Shown here: one piece after another, positions 33,405 to 41,744 of the stretch | How positions within the stretch are numbered: the stretch's first letter is position 1 | Layout: the number at the start of each line of letters is the position of its first letter | Assembly (NCBI GenBank): GCA_945893045.1 | Contig: CAMDEA010000063.1 | Location: forward strand, 1-42,490 | Source of the DNA: Planctomyces sp. SH-PL62 | Lineage (GTDB): Bacteria > Planctomycetota > Planctomycetia > Planctomycetales > Planctomycetaceae | DNA: 42,490 nucleotides | Direction: 5' to 3' | The notes under the pieces: generated by a model | The model's input: only the letters and a program-made list of their open reading frames with translations | Database searches by the model: none | What the model was told of the DNA's origin: nothing | Position numbers and translations under genes: made by a program

Positions 33405-33465
33405 GGGGTCGGGCATCAAATTTCAAAATTGACTCGGCAATTTTGAAATTTGAACGTCCGACCCC
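33405..33465. repeat. Two-part palindrome between RND permease and small membrane protein genes
   Basis: Inner arms CAAATTTCAAAATTG (33417-33431) and CAATTTTGAAATTTG (33438-33452) are perfect reverse complements around ACTCGG. Outer arms GGGGTCGG (33405-33412) and CCGACCCC (33458-33465) flank them. The AT-rich core stands out in a GC-rich region. Confidence 0.7.
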
Positions 33466-33504
33466 GGAGTCAGAGTCTATCGGTCGATCCGTCGAGCGAC
33501 AGCA

Positions 33505-36500
33505 TTACGAAGCGTGTTCTTGCTGGAGCGTCCTGGGAACCAGGCTCGGTTCCTCGGCGTGGGCCATGCTGACTGCGGCCTTCGACTCGGCGGGCAAAGG
33601 TTGAGCGATCGCGTGGGGCGGCGTCTGGAAGAGGCGCAGGAACGCGGCTTTGCCATCCAGTGCCAAGCTGAACGAGACCGGCACGAGGAACAACGTGAAG
33701 ACGGTCGATGCGACGAGACCACCAAGCGTCACGCTGCCGAGACCGCGATACAATTCGCTGCCCGCGCCGGGTGAGATGACCAGCGGCAGCAGGCCGAACA
33801 GACCGATGAACGCGGTCATGAAAATCGGACGGATGCGCGTGCGGACGCTTTCCAGGATCGCGGCGTGCGGAGTGAAGCCGTCTTCGCGCATGTGGACGAG
33901 GGCTTGTTCGACGATCAAGATCGGATTGTTGACGACCGTGCCGACCAGAATGATGAAGCCGACCATCGTCAGCATGTCGAGCGGCTGCACATGGCCCGAG
34001 GGTGCCAAGAGGACGTTCAGCAGCGCGAGTCCGATGAAGCCGCCGACCGCTCCCAGCGGCACGCTGAGCATGACGATGAATGGGTACAGCCACGACTCGA
34101 ACAACGCGGCCATCACGAGGTACGTGATGAGGATCGCCAGCAGCAGATTCCAGCGGATCGCCAGCCAGGTCGTCCGCAGCTTGTCGGCGGTGCCAGAGAG
34201 GCCGACTTGGTAGAGGCCACGAAACTCCGGATCGTTTTCCAGCGGCGTAATGATCTCTGTTTGGATTTTCTGCATCGCGTCTTCGAGGGCCATCTCTGGC
34301 GGCGGACTGACTTGGATCGTGATGGCGCGCTGCCGTTCGCGGCGATTGATCTGTTCGGGGCCGCTCTGCAACGACAGATCGGCGATCGCTCCCAGCGAGA
34401 CGACGCGGCCAGTGCGGGTCGCGATCGGCAGGCTTTCCAAGTCTTGCGTGCGCTGGGCCAGGTCTTCGCGGCCGACGATTGACAGGTCGATCTTGTCGCC
34501 ACCGACGAAGAAGTCCGTCGCGTACGCGCCGTCCACGAGAGTATCAATCGCGTAGCCAATTTCATCGGCGGTGAGGCCGAGTTCCGCTGCCTGCTCCCAG
34601 CGCGGCTTGGCATGAACTTCCGGACTGCTCAGATCGAGACTGGGTAAGGGCAGGGCTTGGGCCTTCGGAATGATCTGACTGACTTGGCCCATGACTCGGC
34701 CGCCGAAGAGGACCAGTTGTTTGATGTCGGGGCCGGTCAGTTCGATGTCGATCGAGCGGCCGGAGGTCAGGCCGCGCTCGAACAGGCTCGACTGCTTCAC
34801 GATCCCCAGCGTTCCCGGAATTCCGGTGACGACCTCTTGCACCAGCTTGACCAGCTTGTGCCCTTGCAACGGATCGACGGCACGCACGCCCATGAACAAT
34901 TGCCGGCCGCGGACCACATAAAAGAAGTCGGAGATCATCGGGTGCGGCAAGTCTTTGTTCGCAGGATCGTCGAGGTCGATGTCCCAATACTTTTTGGCGG
35001 CCAACTCAATGCGATGCCCCATCGTCTCCATGTGTTCCAGGTTGTACCCCGGCGGCGGCACGAGAATGCCGATCACCAGATTGCGGTTGCCGTTCGGAAG
35101 GTACTCGACCTTTGGCATCAGGAGATAGCTAACGTAGCACGGTACGCCGATCAGCACCGCCATCGCGATTAAACGCGCCGGGATGCTCTTCAACAGCCAC
35201 GCATTCAACCAGACGACCGTACCGACGAACCAACTGCCGAACAGATCGAGCGGTGCCAGAAGAGTCGTGACTAGTCCCGGAGTCGTGTTCTCCCGTGGCC
35301 GCTCCGAGCCTCCGATCAATCGGCAGGCGGCCGTCGGGATCAACACCAACGCGACAAGCAACGACAACGCCAGCGAGCAACTGACCGCCAGCGCCAGATC
35401 GCGGAACAACTGGCCGACTTGATCCTGCACAAAGAGCACTGGCACGAACACGGCGAGGTTGGCCAGCGTCGATGCGACGATCGCGCCCCAAACTTCCTTG
35501 GTCCCTTTGACCGTTGCCGTCACCACGTCTTCCCCTTCACGGTGATGCCGGAAGATGCTCTCCATCACGACGATGAAGTTATCGACCAACATACCGACGG
35601 CGAACGAGATGCCCGCCAGCGTCAACACGTTGAGCGTGCGTCCCAGAATGCCGAGCATCAGAAACATGCCGATCACGCTGGTCGCGATCGCCAACAACAC
35701 GACCAGCGACGAGCGCAAGCTGCGCAAGAAGACCACCAGCACGATCAGTGTCAGCACGGCTCCTTGCAGGATGTCGTCATTCACGACGTTGACCGCCGAG
35801 TCGATGTATTCAGTCTCGTCGTAGACCTGCGTCAGTTCGAGGCCGCGCTGCATGAGCACCGATTCATTCAGCTTGGCGACGGTCTGACGCAAGCCCTTCA
35901 TGACTTCCAAAACATTGCTACCGGTTTCACGCTGCGCGTTGATCGCGATGACCGACGTGCCGTAGCGATGCACGAGGCCGTCCGGCTTTTTGAAACCGAG
36001 CCGGACCTCGCCGACGTCGCGCACATAAACCGGATTGCCGTCGCGGCTGGCGAGGATGACGTTGCGCACTTGCTCCTCGGTCTTGAATTGGCCGAGCGTC
36101 CGGACGACGTATCGCCGCTTCCCTTCCCAAAAGTCGCCGCCGGAGGTGTCCTTGTTCTGCTTGCGGAGAGCTTCGCGGACATCGCCGATCGTGAGCTGCC
36201 GCGCGGCGAGCAAATGCGGATCGACGACGACCTGCAATTCCTCTTCTCGTCCGCCCATGACGTTGGCATTCGACACGCCGTCCACTCGCTCTAGCCGCGT
36301 TTCGATGGCGTCGCGGCAGAACCGCCGCAGCTTGGTGACGTCTATGTCAGGCGGCAGCAGGTCGCGGAGTTCGGAGTGTTGCTCGGCCAGCTCGCGCATG
36401 CGGAAGATCGCGAGACCGGGATTATGGGCATGCTTCACCCGTTCGAGCTTGGTCTTCAAGTCGGGATGCTTGGCGATCGCCTCGTCGAGCTTTTCCTCCG

Positions 36501-36942
36501 TCGGCTTCTGCGGAGTGAGAATGAACCAGGCGATGAAGCGGTCCGCGATGTTGGACGTGGCGACGACCGGTTCATCCGCGTTGACCGGATACTCGCGGAC
36601 CTGTTGCAGCCGCGTGCTGACATTGAGCAACGCATCGCTGGTGGGCGTGCCGACGGCGAACTCCAGCGTGATCTGCCCGCGCGAATCCATGCTCTCAGAG
36701 GACATCTTCTGCAAGCCTTCGACGCTTTGCAGTTGTTCCTCCTGCGGCTGAATGATCTCGCTTTCGATCTCTTGCGGACTGGCACCCGGCCACATGGTCG
36801 TGATCGTGATCGTCGGGACTTCGACTTCCGGCGTGAGCTGCATCGGCATCTTGTAGAGCGCGATCGTGCCGAACAGCGCGATCAAGATCACGCCGACGGA
36901 AACCTTCACCGGATTGCGAACAAACCACTCGATCGAATTCAT
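33505..36942 (-). CDS. RND family efflux permease
   Basis: The protein has 1145 residues. It starts MNSIEWFVRNPVKVSVGVIL, the usual RND opening; an in-frame ATG at 36966 abuts the preceding stop, but the extra eight codons come from a repeat. The N-terminal helix is followed by the porter domain (TPEVEVPTITITTMWPGASPQEIE), central helices with ISFAVGMLVDNFIVVMES (proton-relay Asp in TM4, D-N rather than D-D), a second porter domain, and C-terminal helices including GFIILVGTVVNNPILIVEQALVHMREDG. Residues about 145-200 are a charged helical insertion not usual in AcrB-like porters. It works with the membrane fusion protein upstream; no outer-membrane channel gene is in the window. Substrate unknown. 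Confidence 0.95.
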   Translation of the reverse strand: MNSIEWFVRNPVKVSVGVILIALFGTIALYKMPMQLTPEVEVPTITITTMWPGASPQEIESEIIQPQEEQLQSVEGLQKMSSESMDSRGQITLEFAVGTPTSDALLNVSTRLQQVREYPVNADEPVVATSNIADRFIAWFILTPQKPTEEKLDEAIAKHPDLKTKLERVKHAHNPGLAIFRMRELAEQHSELRDLLPPDIDVTKLRRFCRDAIETRLERVDGVSNANVMGGREEELQVVVDPHLLAARQLTIGDVREALRKQNKDTSGGDFWEGKRRYVVRTLGQFKTEEQVRNVILASRDGNPVYVRDVGEVRLGFKKPDGLVHRYGTSVIAINAQRETGSNVLEVMKGLRQTVAKLNESVLMQRGLELTQVYDETEYIDSAVNVVNDDILQGAVLTLIVLVVFLRSLRSSLVVLLAIATSVIGMFLMLGILGRTLNVLTLAGISFAVGMLVDNFIVVMESIFRHHREGEDVVTATVKGTKEVWGAIVASTLANLAVFVPVLFVQDQVGQLFRDLALAVSCSLALSLLVALVLIPTAACRLIGGSERPRENTTPGLVTTLLAPLDLFGSWFVGTVVWLNAWLLKSIPARLIAMAVLIGVPCYVSYLLMPKVEYLPNGNRNLVIGILVPPPGYNLEHMETMGHRIELAAKKYWDIDLDDPANKDLPHPMISDFFYVVRGRQLFMGVRAVDPLQGHKLVKLVQEVVTGIPGTLGIVKQSSLFERGLTSGRSIDIELTGPDIKQLVLFGGRVMGQVSQIIPKAQALPLPSLDLSSPEVHAKPRWEQAAELGLTADEIGYAIDTLVDGAYATDFFVGGDKIDLSIVGREDLAQRTQDLESLPIATRTGRVVSLGAIADLSLQSGPEQINRRERQRAITIQVSPPPEMALEDAMQKIQTEIITPLENDPEFRGLYQVGLSGTADKLRTTWLAIRWNLLLAILITYLVMAALFESWLYPFIVMLSVPLGAVGGFIGLALLNVLLAPSGHVQPLDMLTMVGFIILVGTVVNNPILIVEQALVHMREDGFTPHAAILESVRTRIRPIFMTAFIGLFGLLPLVISPGAGSELYRGLGSVTLGGLVASTVFTLFLVPVSFSLALDGKAAFLRLFQTPPHAIAQPLPAESKAAVSMAHAEEPSLVPRTLQQEHAS

Positions 36943-36948
36943 GGGGCA

Positions 36949-36999
36949 AAATCCCAACTTGGACATTCATTGGACATTGGTTTTTGGCAATTGGGATTT
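36949..36999. repeat. Repeat spanning the MFP/RND junction
   Basis: AAATCCCAA (36949-36957) and TTGGGATTT (36991-36999) form an inverted pair. Inside, TTGGACATT occurs twice in tandem (36959-36967 and 36970-36978). The MFP stop codon (36967-36969) lies in the repeat, so the last ten MFP codons and the spacer before the permease are repeat-derived. Confidence 0.6.
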
Positions 37000-38283
37000 C
37001 AGAGCTGCTCGCGGTGGTTGAATCTTCGCCGCCTCCGTAATCACTTCGGCATCGGGGCGGAGGCGCTCGTTGCCTTCGACGACAACCTCTTGTCCCGCTT
37101 TTAACTCGCCGGTGACTTCGATCCACGAGTTCAACGAGATCCCGATTTGTACCGGCACTGGTCGCACCGTCTTCTTCTTGGTTTTGTCGTCGAGAGCGAC
37201 GACGTAGATCACCGGCTTTGGACCGCCGAGCACCAGCGAGTCTTTTGGAACGAGCAACACGTGATTCTTTTGATCGACCGGCAACTCGACCTTGGCGAAC
37301 ATGCCCGGCTTGAGCAGCGGCGTTCCGTCCGCTTGCTGCGGATTGTTGAATGACACTCGCACGGGGAATGTCCGCGACTTCTCGTCGGCTTTGGGAACGA
37401 TGGCCGTCACCGTGCCGACGAACGTCTGCGACGGAAGCGCTTCGACGTCAATTTTCGCCTGCATCTTGAGCGACAGCCGAGGGATGTAGGACTCTTGTAC
37501 GGCGACGCGGACTTCGATCGGATTCACTTCGACGATTTCCGCGACCAGTTTTCCGGATTCGATCCATTGGCCTTCCTCGGTGTGTTCAGCCACGACGTAG
37601 CCGTCGAACGGAGCCTTGATCGTGTGCTTCTCCAAAATGTCTTCGAGCCGGTTGATCTCTTCTTTCGCCGCGTCGGCTCGCGCTTGTGCCTGAGCGATTT
37701 TCTCCGGCCGTGGCCCGGCGAAGACCAAGTCATACGCGGCCTTCGCGGCGAGGTGCATTGCGGTCGCGGTCTCCGAGATGGCGCTGACGTCGTCGATTTC
37801 TTCTCGCGTCGCCGCGTTGCGTTCAATCAAACCTTTGACTCGCGAAAGTTTTGCGAGGGCCAACTTCTTCGCGGAATCGGCGGCTTTCATCCGCGCTTCG
37901 GACTCGCGTAGTTCTTCGTCTCGCGCGCCGTTTTTCAGCTCCTGCAATTCGTGCTGACGCAGTTGGTGCTCTGCCTTCGCCGCGTTGATTTGAATTTCGA
38001 TGTTGCGTGTCTTCAGCTTTGCCAACGGCTGGTCTTTGGTGACTGCTTCCCCTTCATTGACGAGAAACTCTTCCACTCGCCCTGACACGGCGCTGCCGAC
38101 GGAACTGTGCCGCCGAGCCACCACGGTTCCGACAAACGCTCGACCCGATGCGAGGTCGCGTTCGATGATCTCGGCCACCGTGACTTTCACCGGACCCATC
38201 TGGGCCGACAAGGGGCTTAGCCAAAACAGCATCGTCACCAGGCAGACGAACGGGGCGGAGAATCGCGTCCAAAGAGCGGGCAT
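36967..38283 (-). CDS. RND efflux periplasmic adaptor (membrane fusion protein)
   Basis: The protein has 438 residues. The ATG at 38283 (MPALWTRFSAPFVCLVTMLF, signal ending at PLSAQ) has GGA upstream; an ATG at 38316 has no ribosome-binding site. HlyD/AcrA architecture: beta strand TVAEIIERDLASGRAFVGTV, lipoyl half-motif SAVSGRVEEFLVNEGEAVTKDQPLAKL, a long helical hairpin (about 90-200, rich in Ala/Glu/Lys), second lipoyl half IKAPFDGYVVAEHTEEGQWIES, then beta-barrel (VEVNPIEVRVAVQESYIPRL) and membrane-proximal domains (PGMFAKVELPV, VPKDSLVLGG). It bridges the RND permease to an outer-membrane channel. The permease follows directly. Confidence 0.94.
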   Translation of the reverse strand: MPALWTRFSAPFVCLVTMLFWLSPLSAQMGPVKVTVAEIIERDLASGRAFVGTVVARRHSSVGSAVSGRVEEFLVNEGEAVTKDQPLAKLKTRNIEIQINAAKAEHQLRQHELQELKNGARDEELRESEARMKAADSAKKLALAKLSRVKGLIERNAATREEIDDVSAISETATAMHLAAKAAYDLVFAGPRPEKIAQAQARADAAKEEINRLEDILEKHTIKAPFDGYVVAEHTEEGQWIESGKLVAEIVEVNPIEVRVAVQESYIPRLSLKMQAKIDVEALPSQTFVGTVTAIVPKADEKSRTFPVRVSFNNPQQADGTPLLKPGMFAKVELPVDQKNHVLLVPKDSLVLGGPKPVIYVVALDDKTKKKTVRPVPVQIGISLNSWIEVTGELKAGQEVVVEGNERLRPDAEVITEAAKIQPPRAALKSQLPKTNVQ

Positions 38284-38407
38284 GTCCGGATTCCAAACTG
38301 ACAGGAAGGCAATCATTGGGAGGGCAGGGCGGGGCTTGAATCGGGGCGGGCGGAGTCTATCGTCAGCCGCTCACACCACGACAGCCAGAGCCTCACGACA
38401 TCACGAA

Positions 38408-38465
38408 AAAGTAGACGAGTCACTCCGTGACTCGAATTCGAGTCACGGAGTGACTCGTCTACTTT
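38408..38465. repeat. Perfect 58-bp palindrome made of two GTAG hairpins
   Basis: Every base from 38408 to 38436 pairs with 38437 to 38465. Each arm has GTAG A followed by CGAGTCAC TCC GTGACTCG, itself a hairpin, so two units face each other across GAATTC. It ends 6 bases from the DegT-family stop codon and precedes the MFP gene. Confidence 0.85.
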
Positions 38466-38471
38466 GGACTG

Positions 38472-39851
38472 TTAGCGCGGGAGATTCGGGATCGCGCGGA
38501 AGCGTTTGACGATGCCTTCGACCGCGTTGATCACGCGCTGCGTGTCGTCGTCGCTCATGCGGCTGTAGATCGGCAGCGAGATTTCGCGAGCGTATTCCTG
38601 CGTCGCGATCGGACAGCTTTCCGGTTGATATCCCAGCGACGCATACGCCGACTGCAAGTGCAGCGGTGGGGGCATAATGGTCGCACCAATGCCGCGAGCA
38701 CGCAGTTCGGCCAGGAATTGATTGCGTGAACAACGCAGACGTTGCAGGTTCAGGCTCAGTAAATATAGATGCCAGGCGTGCTGCGAGTCGGCACGGTCAG
38801 CGGGGCATTGCAGTTCGACCATGCGGCTGAACGCGACGTTGTATGTGACAGCAATCTCACGCCGGCGCTGCCACATCACCGTCGCTTTGCGGAGCTGAGC
38901 GATTCCCACGGCAGCGGACAGATCGCACATCGACGCTTGATAGCCGTCCGACGATAGGGCCAGCATTTGAGCGTCATCGAACGCCGCGGACTTCACGCCG
39001 TTTTTTCCACGCCGAGACCGACCAGGGGCAGCGATTGGACTGGCCAGGTCCGTCGCGGTCTTCGTCGAGGACGCGATGGCGATTGTGTCAGTGGCCGAGA
39101 ACTCTGGTTCATCCTCCAGCGTGGGAGGCAGCAAATCCCAAGGACTCATCACGAGCACTCGGCAGCGATCGGCAATGCTCGCGCTGTTGGTGCAGATGAA
39201 GCCACCCTCGCCCAGCGACAACGCTTTCTGAGCAAAGAAGGTGAAGCAGGTCACGTCTCCCAAACCGCCGACTTGGTGATGCCGGTACGTCGCCGGCAGC
39301 GCTTGTCCGGCATCTTCAATCACCAGCAGACCGTGACGCCGAGCGATCGTCAGCAAGTCATCCATTTCGGCGGGCAGACCCGCGACGTGCGAGATCAAGA
39401 CGGCTCGCGTGTGCTCGGTGATCGCGTGGGGCAGCAACTCCGGGCTGAGATGCAGACCGCGTTCGGTGACATCGACAAACTTTGGAACGGCTCCCAACGC
39501 ACGCACCAACTCCGAGGCCGCGACCGGCGCGAACGGACTCATGATGACTTCGTCGCCCGGCTTCAGGTCGAGTGCTTGCAACGCCAACCGAAACGCCGTC
39601 GTGCCGTTGTTGACGGCGATGGCGTGCTTCACCCCCACGAACTTCGCGAACTCTTGCTCAAACTGCCGAGTCTTCGGTCCGGCCGACAACCAGCCGGCAC
39701 GTAACGTCTCCGTCAATTCGGCAAGTTCTGACTCATCCAGGTCGGGAGCGCTGAACGGCAGGAAACAATCGGCGCGTGAGGCTGCTCGGGAACGCGAATC
39801 GCGCAAGGCGACACGTTCCAAAGTGCCAGCCTGGGAGGGGGAGGGGGGCAT
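38472..39851 (-). CDS. DegT/DnrJ/EryC1/StrS family aminotransferase
   Basis: The protein has 459 residues, about 70 longer than usual. AAGGA lies before the ATG. It is a PLP enzyme that typically aminates keto sugars of nucleotide diphosphates for cell-surface glycans. Visible motifs: LRAGWLSAGPKTRQFEQEFA (50-69), NNGTTAFRLAL (81-91), LVIEDAGQAL (176-185) with D180 for the PLP nitrogen, FFAQKALSLGEGGFICTN (205-222) with catalytic K209, and SLPIYSRMSDDDTQRVI. Between RCRVL (230-234) and the GYQASMCDLSAAVGIAQL region lies a polar insertion (about 243-303), and the usual H-G motif there is replaced. There are no sugar-pathway neighbours, so the substrate is unknown. Confidence 0.9.
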   Translation of the reverse strand: MPPSPSQAGTLERVALRDSRSRAASRADCFLPFSAPDLDESELAELTETLRAGWLSAGPKTRQFEQEFAKFVGVKHAIAVNNGTTAFRLALQALDLKPGDEVIMSPFAPVAASELVRALGAVPKFVDVTERGLHLSPELLPHAITEHTRAVLISHVAGLPAEMDDLLTIARRHGLLVIEDAGQALPATYRHHQVGGLGDVTCFTFFAQKALSLGEGGFICTNSASIADRCRVLVMSPWDLLPPTLEDEPEFSATDTIAIASSTKTATDLASPIAAPGRSRRGKNGVKSAAFDDAQMLALSSDGYQASMCDLSAAVGIAQLRKATVMWQRRREIAVTYNVAFSRMVELQCPADRADSQHAWHLYLLSLNLQRLRCSRNQFLAELRARGIGATIMPPPLHLQSAYASLGYQPESCPIATQEYAREISLPIYSRMSDDDTQRVINAVEGIVKRFRAIPNLPR

Positions 39852-40187
39852 CTTGGAATCCTTGAGGGGGTCCGAAACTCGGACCGCACTCCAAAGGGCA
39901 CACGTTGCCCCTCGGAGTGTTGAAGACCAGCAGCGGTGGCAAACCGCATTCCCCCGTCACGCGGACCGCGAACAAGCGCTGCCAATCGTGCCGGTTACAC
40001 CGATTGAGCCAATCAAACTGTTTCCTCGAACCGGTGCAGCGGCGGTTCGTGAAGGTTTCGCCTTTGAAAACCTCGGTGAATCGAGACTTGGACAATCTCC
40101 AGCCAACGGCACGTCAACCAGCGCAAGCGAAATGTTGCGGCGAAGTGTTCAGCGAACGAAACACTCAATGCCGCTCGCCTGAATGTT
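39852..40187. other. Intergenic region without a convincing gene
   Basis: Open frames on both strands across 39733-40207 have no recognisable family, signal or ribosome-binding site. Runs of G on the plus strand (39838-39870) and a weak inverted repeat GTGTT/AACAC around 40146-40169 are the only features. It presumably includes the DegT-family promoter. Confidence 0.4.
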
Positions 40188-41105
40188 TCAGGGACGAAAT
40201 CGCGTGAGGTCGATCACCGGGGCGTCGGGATAGGACGGCATCGCCCACGTCTGCTCGGAGATCGCGGAGGGATTGACCTCGATATGTCCCATTCGCATCG
40301 TCAGATCGACGCCGGAATCGGGCCAATGCAGGTCCACGCGATGCGGCAAACGCACGCCGCTCGGCTCGCGCTGGTAATTGCTGAGCAACGCACGAGCGAT
40401 CATTCGGCCGGACGGTTCCCGCAACGAATGCTCTAAGACGACGCCTTGGCAGGCATCGACCAGCATTGTCCGCTGAATGCGCTTGCCTTGCGGTGTCACC
40501 TGGTCCGCGACGAACAGGACTCGTCGAGTCTGATTCCCCGGCTGTTCGCGCATTTCAAATTCAGCGGCGGAGAACGGCACGACCCCCAGAGTTTCGATCA
40601 GCCAGTCGGGCTGAAAGGGGATTGGTCCCATCGGCCGGCCGTCGGCGACGTCATCGTAAGACGCAGTCAAAATGCCGTGCGGATCGCCGCGCCGCATCCA
40701 GAACCAGAAACGCTCCGGGTTTGAGCCGAGATCGACTTCATCGGAGGCGAACGACCTCACAATCAGTCTCAACTTGCGCGGGCTTTCGACCGCCATCACC
40801 GCCGAGAGCATGATCGGCACGCCCCCTTGCCGAGCGGTGATTTTCACATCGGTCGACCGCCAGGCATACAACTTCGTGACGTTGTCGTTGAGCATGTTGA
40901 CGATCTCTTCCGCCGTCGCATCGGGCGCGAGCACGCATGGCTCTGGAGCGGCATGCCGGCTATACGCCATCCAGTGTCTCACGGTGGAGCAACCCGGCGA
41001 TCCCAACAGGCATACGGACGCCGCGAGCAAGTACAAGCCGCGCGATAGGACCGCGCAGAATCCGCAATCATTCATTGAGAAAGTCGGTCGGTTAGATTTG
41101 GTCAC
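40188..41105 (-). CDS. Probable lipoprotein, LolA-like fold suspected
   Basis: The protein has 305 residues from a GTG at 41105, chosen because GACGAGAG lies upstream; an ATG at 41075 lacks a ribosome-binding site. A hydrophobic signal (LYLLAASVCLLGSPGC) ends in a Cys at about 39, a plausible lipoprotein attachment site (SPGC is not a perfect lipobox). The mature part opens ATAEEIVNMLNDNVTKLYAW, then strands such as VKITARQGGVPIMLSAVMAV, LRLIVRSFASDEVDLGSNPE and RFWFWMRRG. This alternation of long strands resembles LolA/LolB-type outer-membrane lipoprotein carriers or DUF4292 proteins; that is a guess from pattern, not a motif match. The small Cys-containing gene lies 33 bases upstream. Confidence 0.65.
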   Translation of the reverse strand: MTKSNRPTFSMNDCGFCAVLSRGLYLLAASVCLLGSPGCSTVRHWMAYSRHAAPEPCVLAPDATAEEIVNMLNDNVTKLYAWRSTDVKITARQGGVPIMLSAVMAVESPRKLRLIVRSFASDEVDLGSNPERFWFWMRRGDPHGILTASYDDVADGRPMGPIPFQPDWLIETLGVVPFSAAEFEMREQPGNQTRRVLFVADQVTPQGKRIQRTMLVDACQGVVLEHSLREPSGRMIARALLSNYQREPSGVRLPHRVDLHWPDSGVDLTMRMGHIEVNPSAISEQTWAMPSYPDAPVIDLTRFRP

Positions 41106-41138
41106 GTGGAAGCTCTCGTCCTTGAGGCATCTCGTGGG

Positions 41139-41636
41139 TCATGCAGCCACATTCGGCTCTGATCTTTCACCGAAGAGGGCGGCTTGCAGTTCTTGCTCTT
41201 CGGCTTCGTCTAACTGCTGGTTGCGAACCAGGAATGTGCCTTCGCCGCGCGTTCCGGTGACTTCAAAGAATTCTTGATCGTCGATGATCTTCGTCCCTTC
41301 CAACTTCAATCGCCGTCGCCGTACCAGCAACAACGCCAACACATATCGAAATTTGTCGTGAGCCGGACTTGCCTCTTCGCTGAGTTGCTCGAACTGCCGC
41401 ATCAGCTCCTGCGGGTCGAGCGTCTTCTTCGCGGCGGTGACCGGTTCGGGAGCCGCGCATCGCCAGTGAGCAACGGTCCCATGCGGCGGTTGTCCCCAAC
41501 CTTCCTCTGAGTAATCGAACCGCAATAGCTCGCCGTTCTTGTCGACGAGCACCGAATGGCAAAGGCTTCCCGGTGCGAGTTCTTGCCCGGTCCCCGCGCA
41601 GATTCGGCCCATCGGTTTGACGTTGTAGTCTTGCAC
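41139..41636 (-). CDS. Small Cys-containing hypothetical protein
   Basis: The protein has about 165 residues. The GTG at 41636 is preferred because GGGAGG (41646-41651) lies 9 bases upstream; the ATG at 41612 (MGRICAGTG) has none, and the frame continues to 41693. Cysteines lie in RICAGTGQELAPGSLCHSVL and HWRCAAPEP near the N-terminus, spaced as in a small zinc-binding or redox domain (Cys-x12-Cys-His and a later Cys). The second half is helical and charged (LMRQFEQLSEEASPAHDKFRY, VRRRRLKLEG) and ends acidic. No signal peptide, so probably cytosolic. No family is named. The probable lipoprotein gene follows 33 bases downstream. Confidence 0.65.
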   Translation of the reverse strand: MQDYNVKPMGRICAGTGQELAPGSLCHSVLVDKNGELLRFDYSEEGWGQPPHGTVAHWRCAAPEPVTAAKKTLDPQELMRQFEQLSEEASPAHDKFRYVLALLLVRRRRLKLEGTKIIDDQEFFEVTGTRGEGTFLVRNQQLDEAEEQELQAALFGERSEPNVAA

Positions 41637-41645
41637 AGCCCCCTT

Positions 41646-41651
41646 CCTCCC
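41646..41651 (-). promoter_or_regulatory. Ribosome-binding site fixing a GTG start
   Basis: GGGAGG on the minus strand, followed by AAGGGGGCT and GTG at 41636. It is the best support for a GTG start of the small Cys-containing gene. Confidence 0.55.
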
Positions 41652-41744
41652 TGAAAAGGCGGCGGAATCTAGCCGTGAACGGAAGATTGCCACAAGACGT
41701 TTCGCGGCGAGTGCGTCGTGAAACGTTGTGTTGCGGATTGGGAT

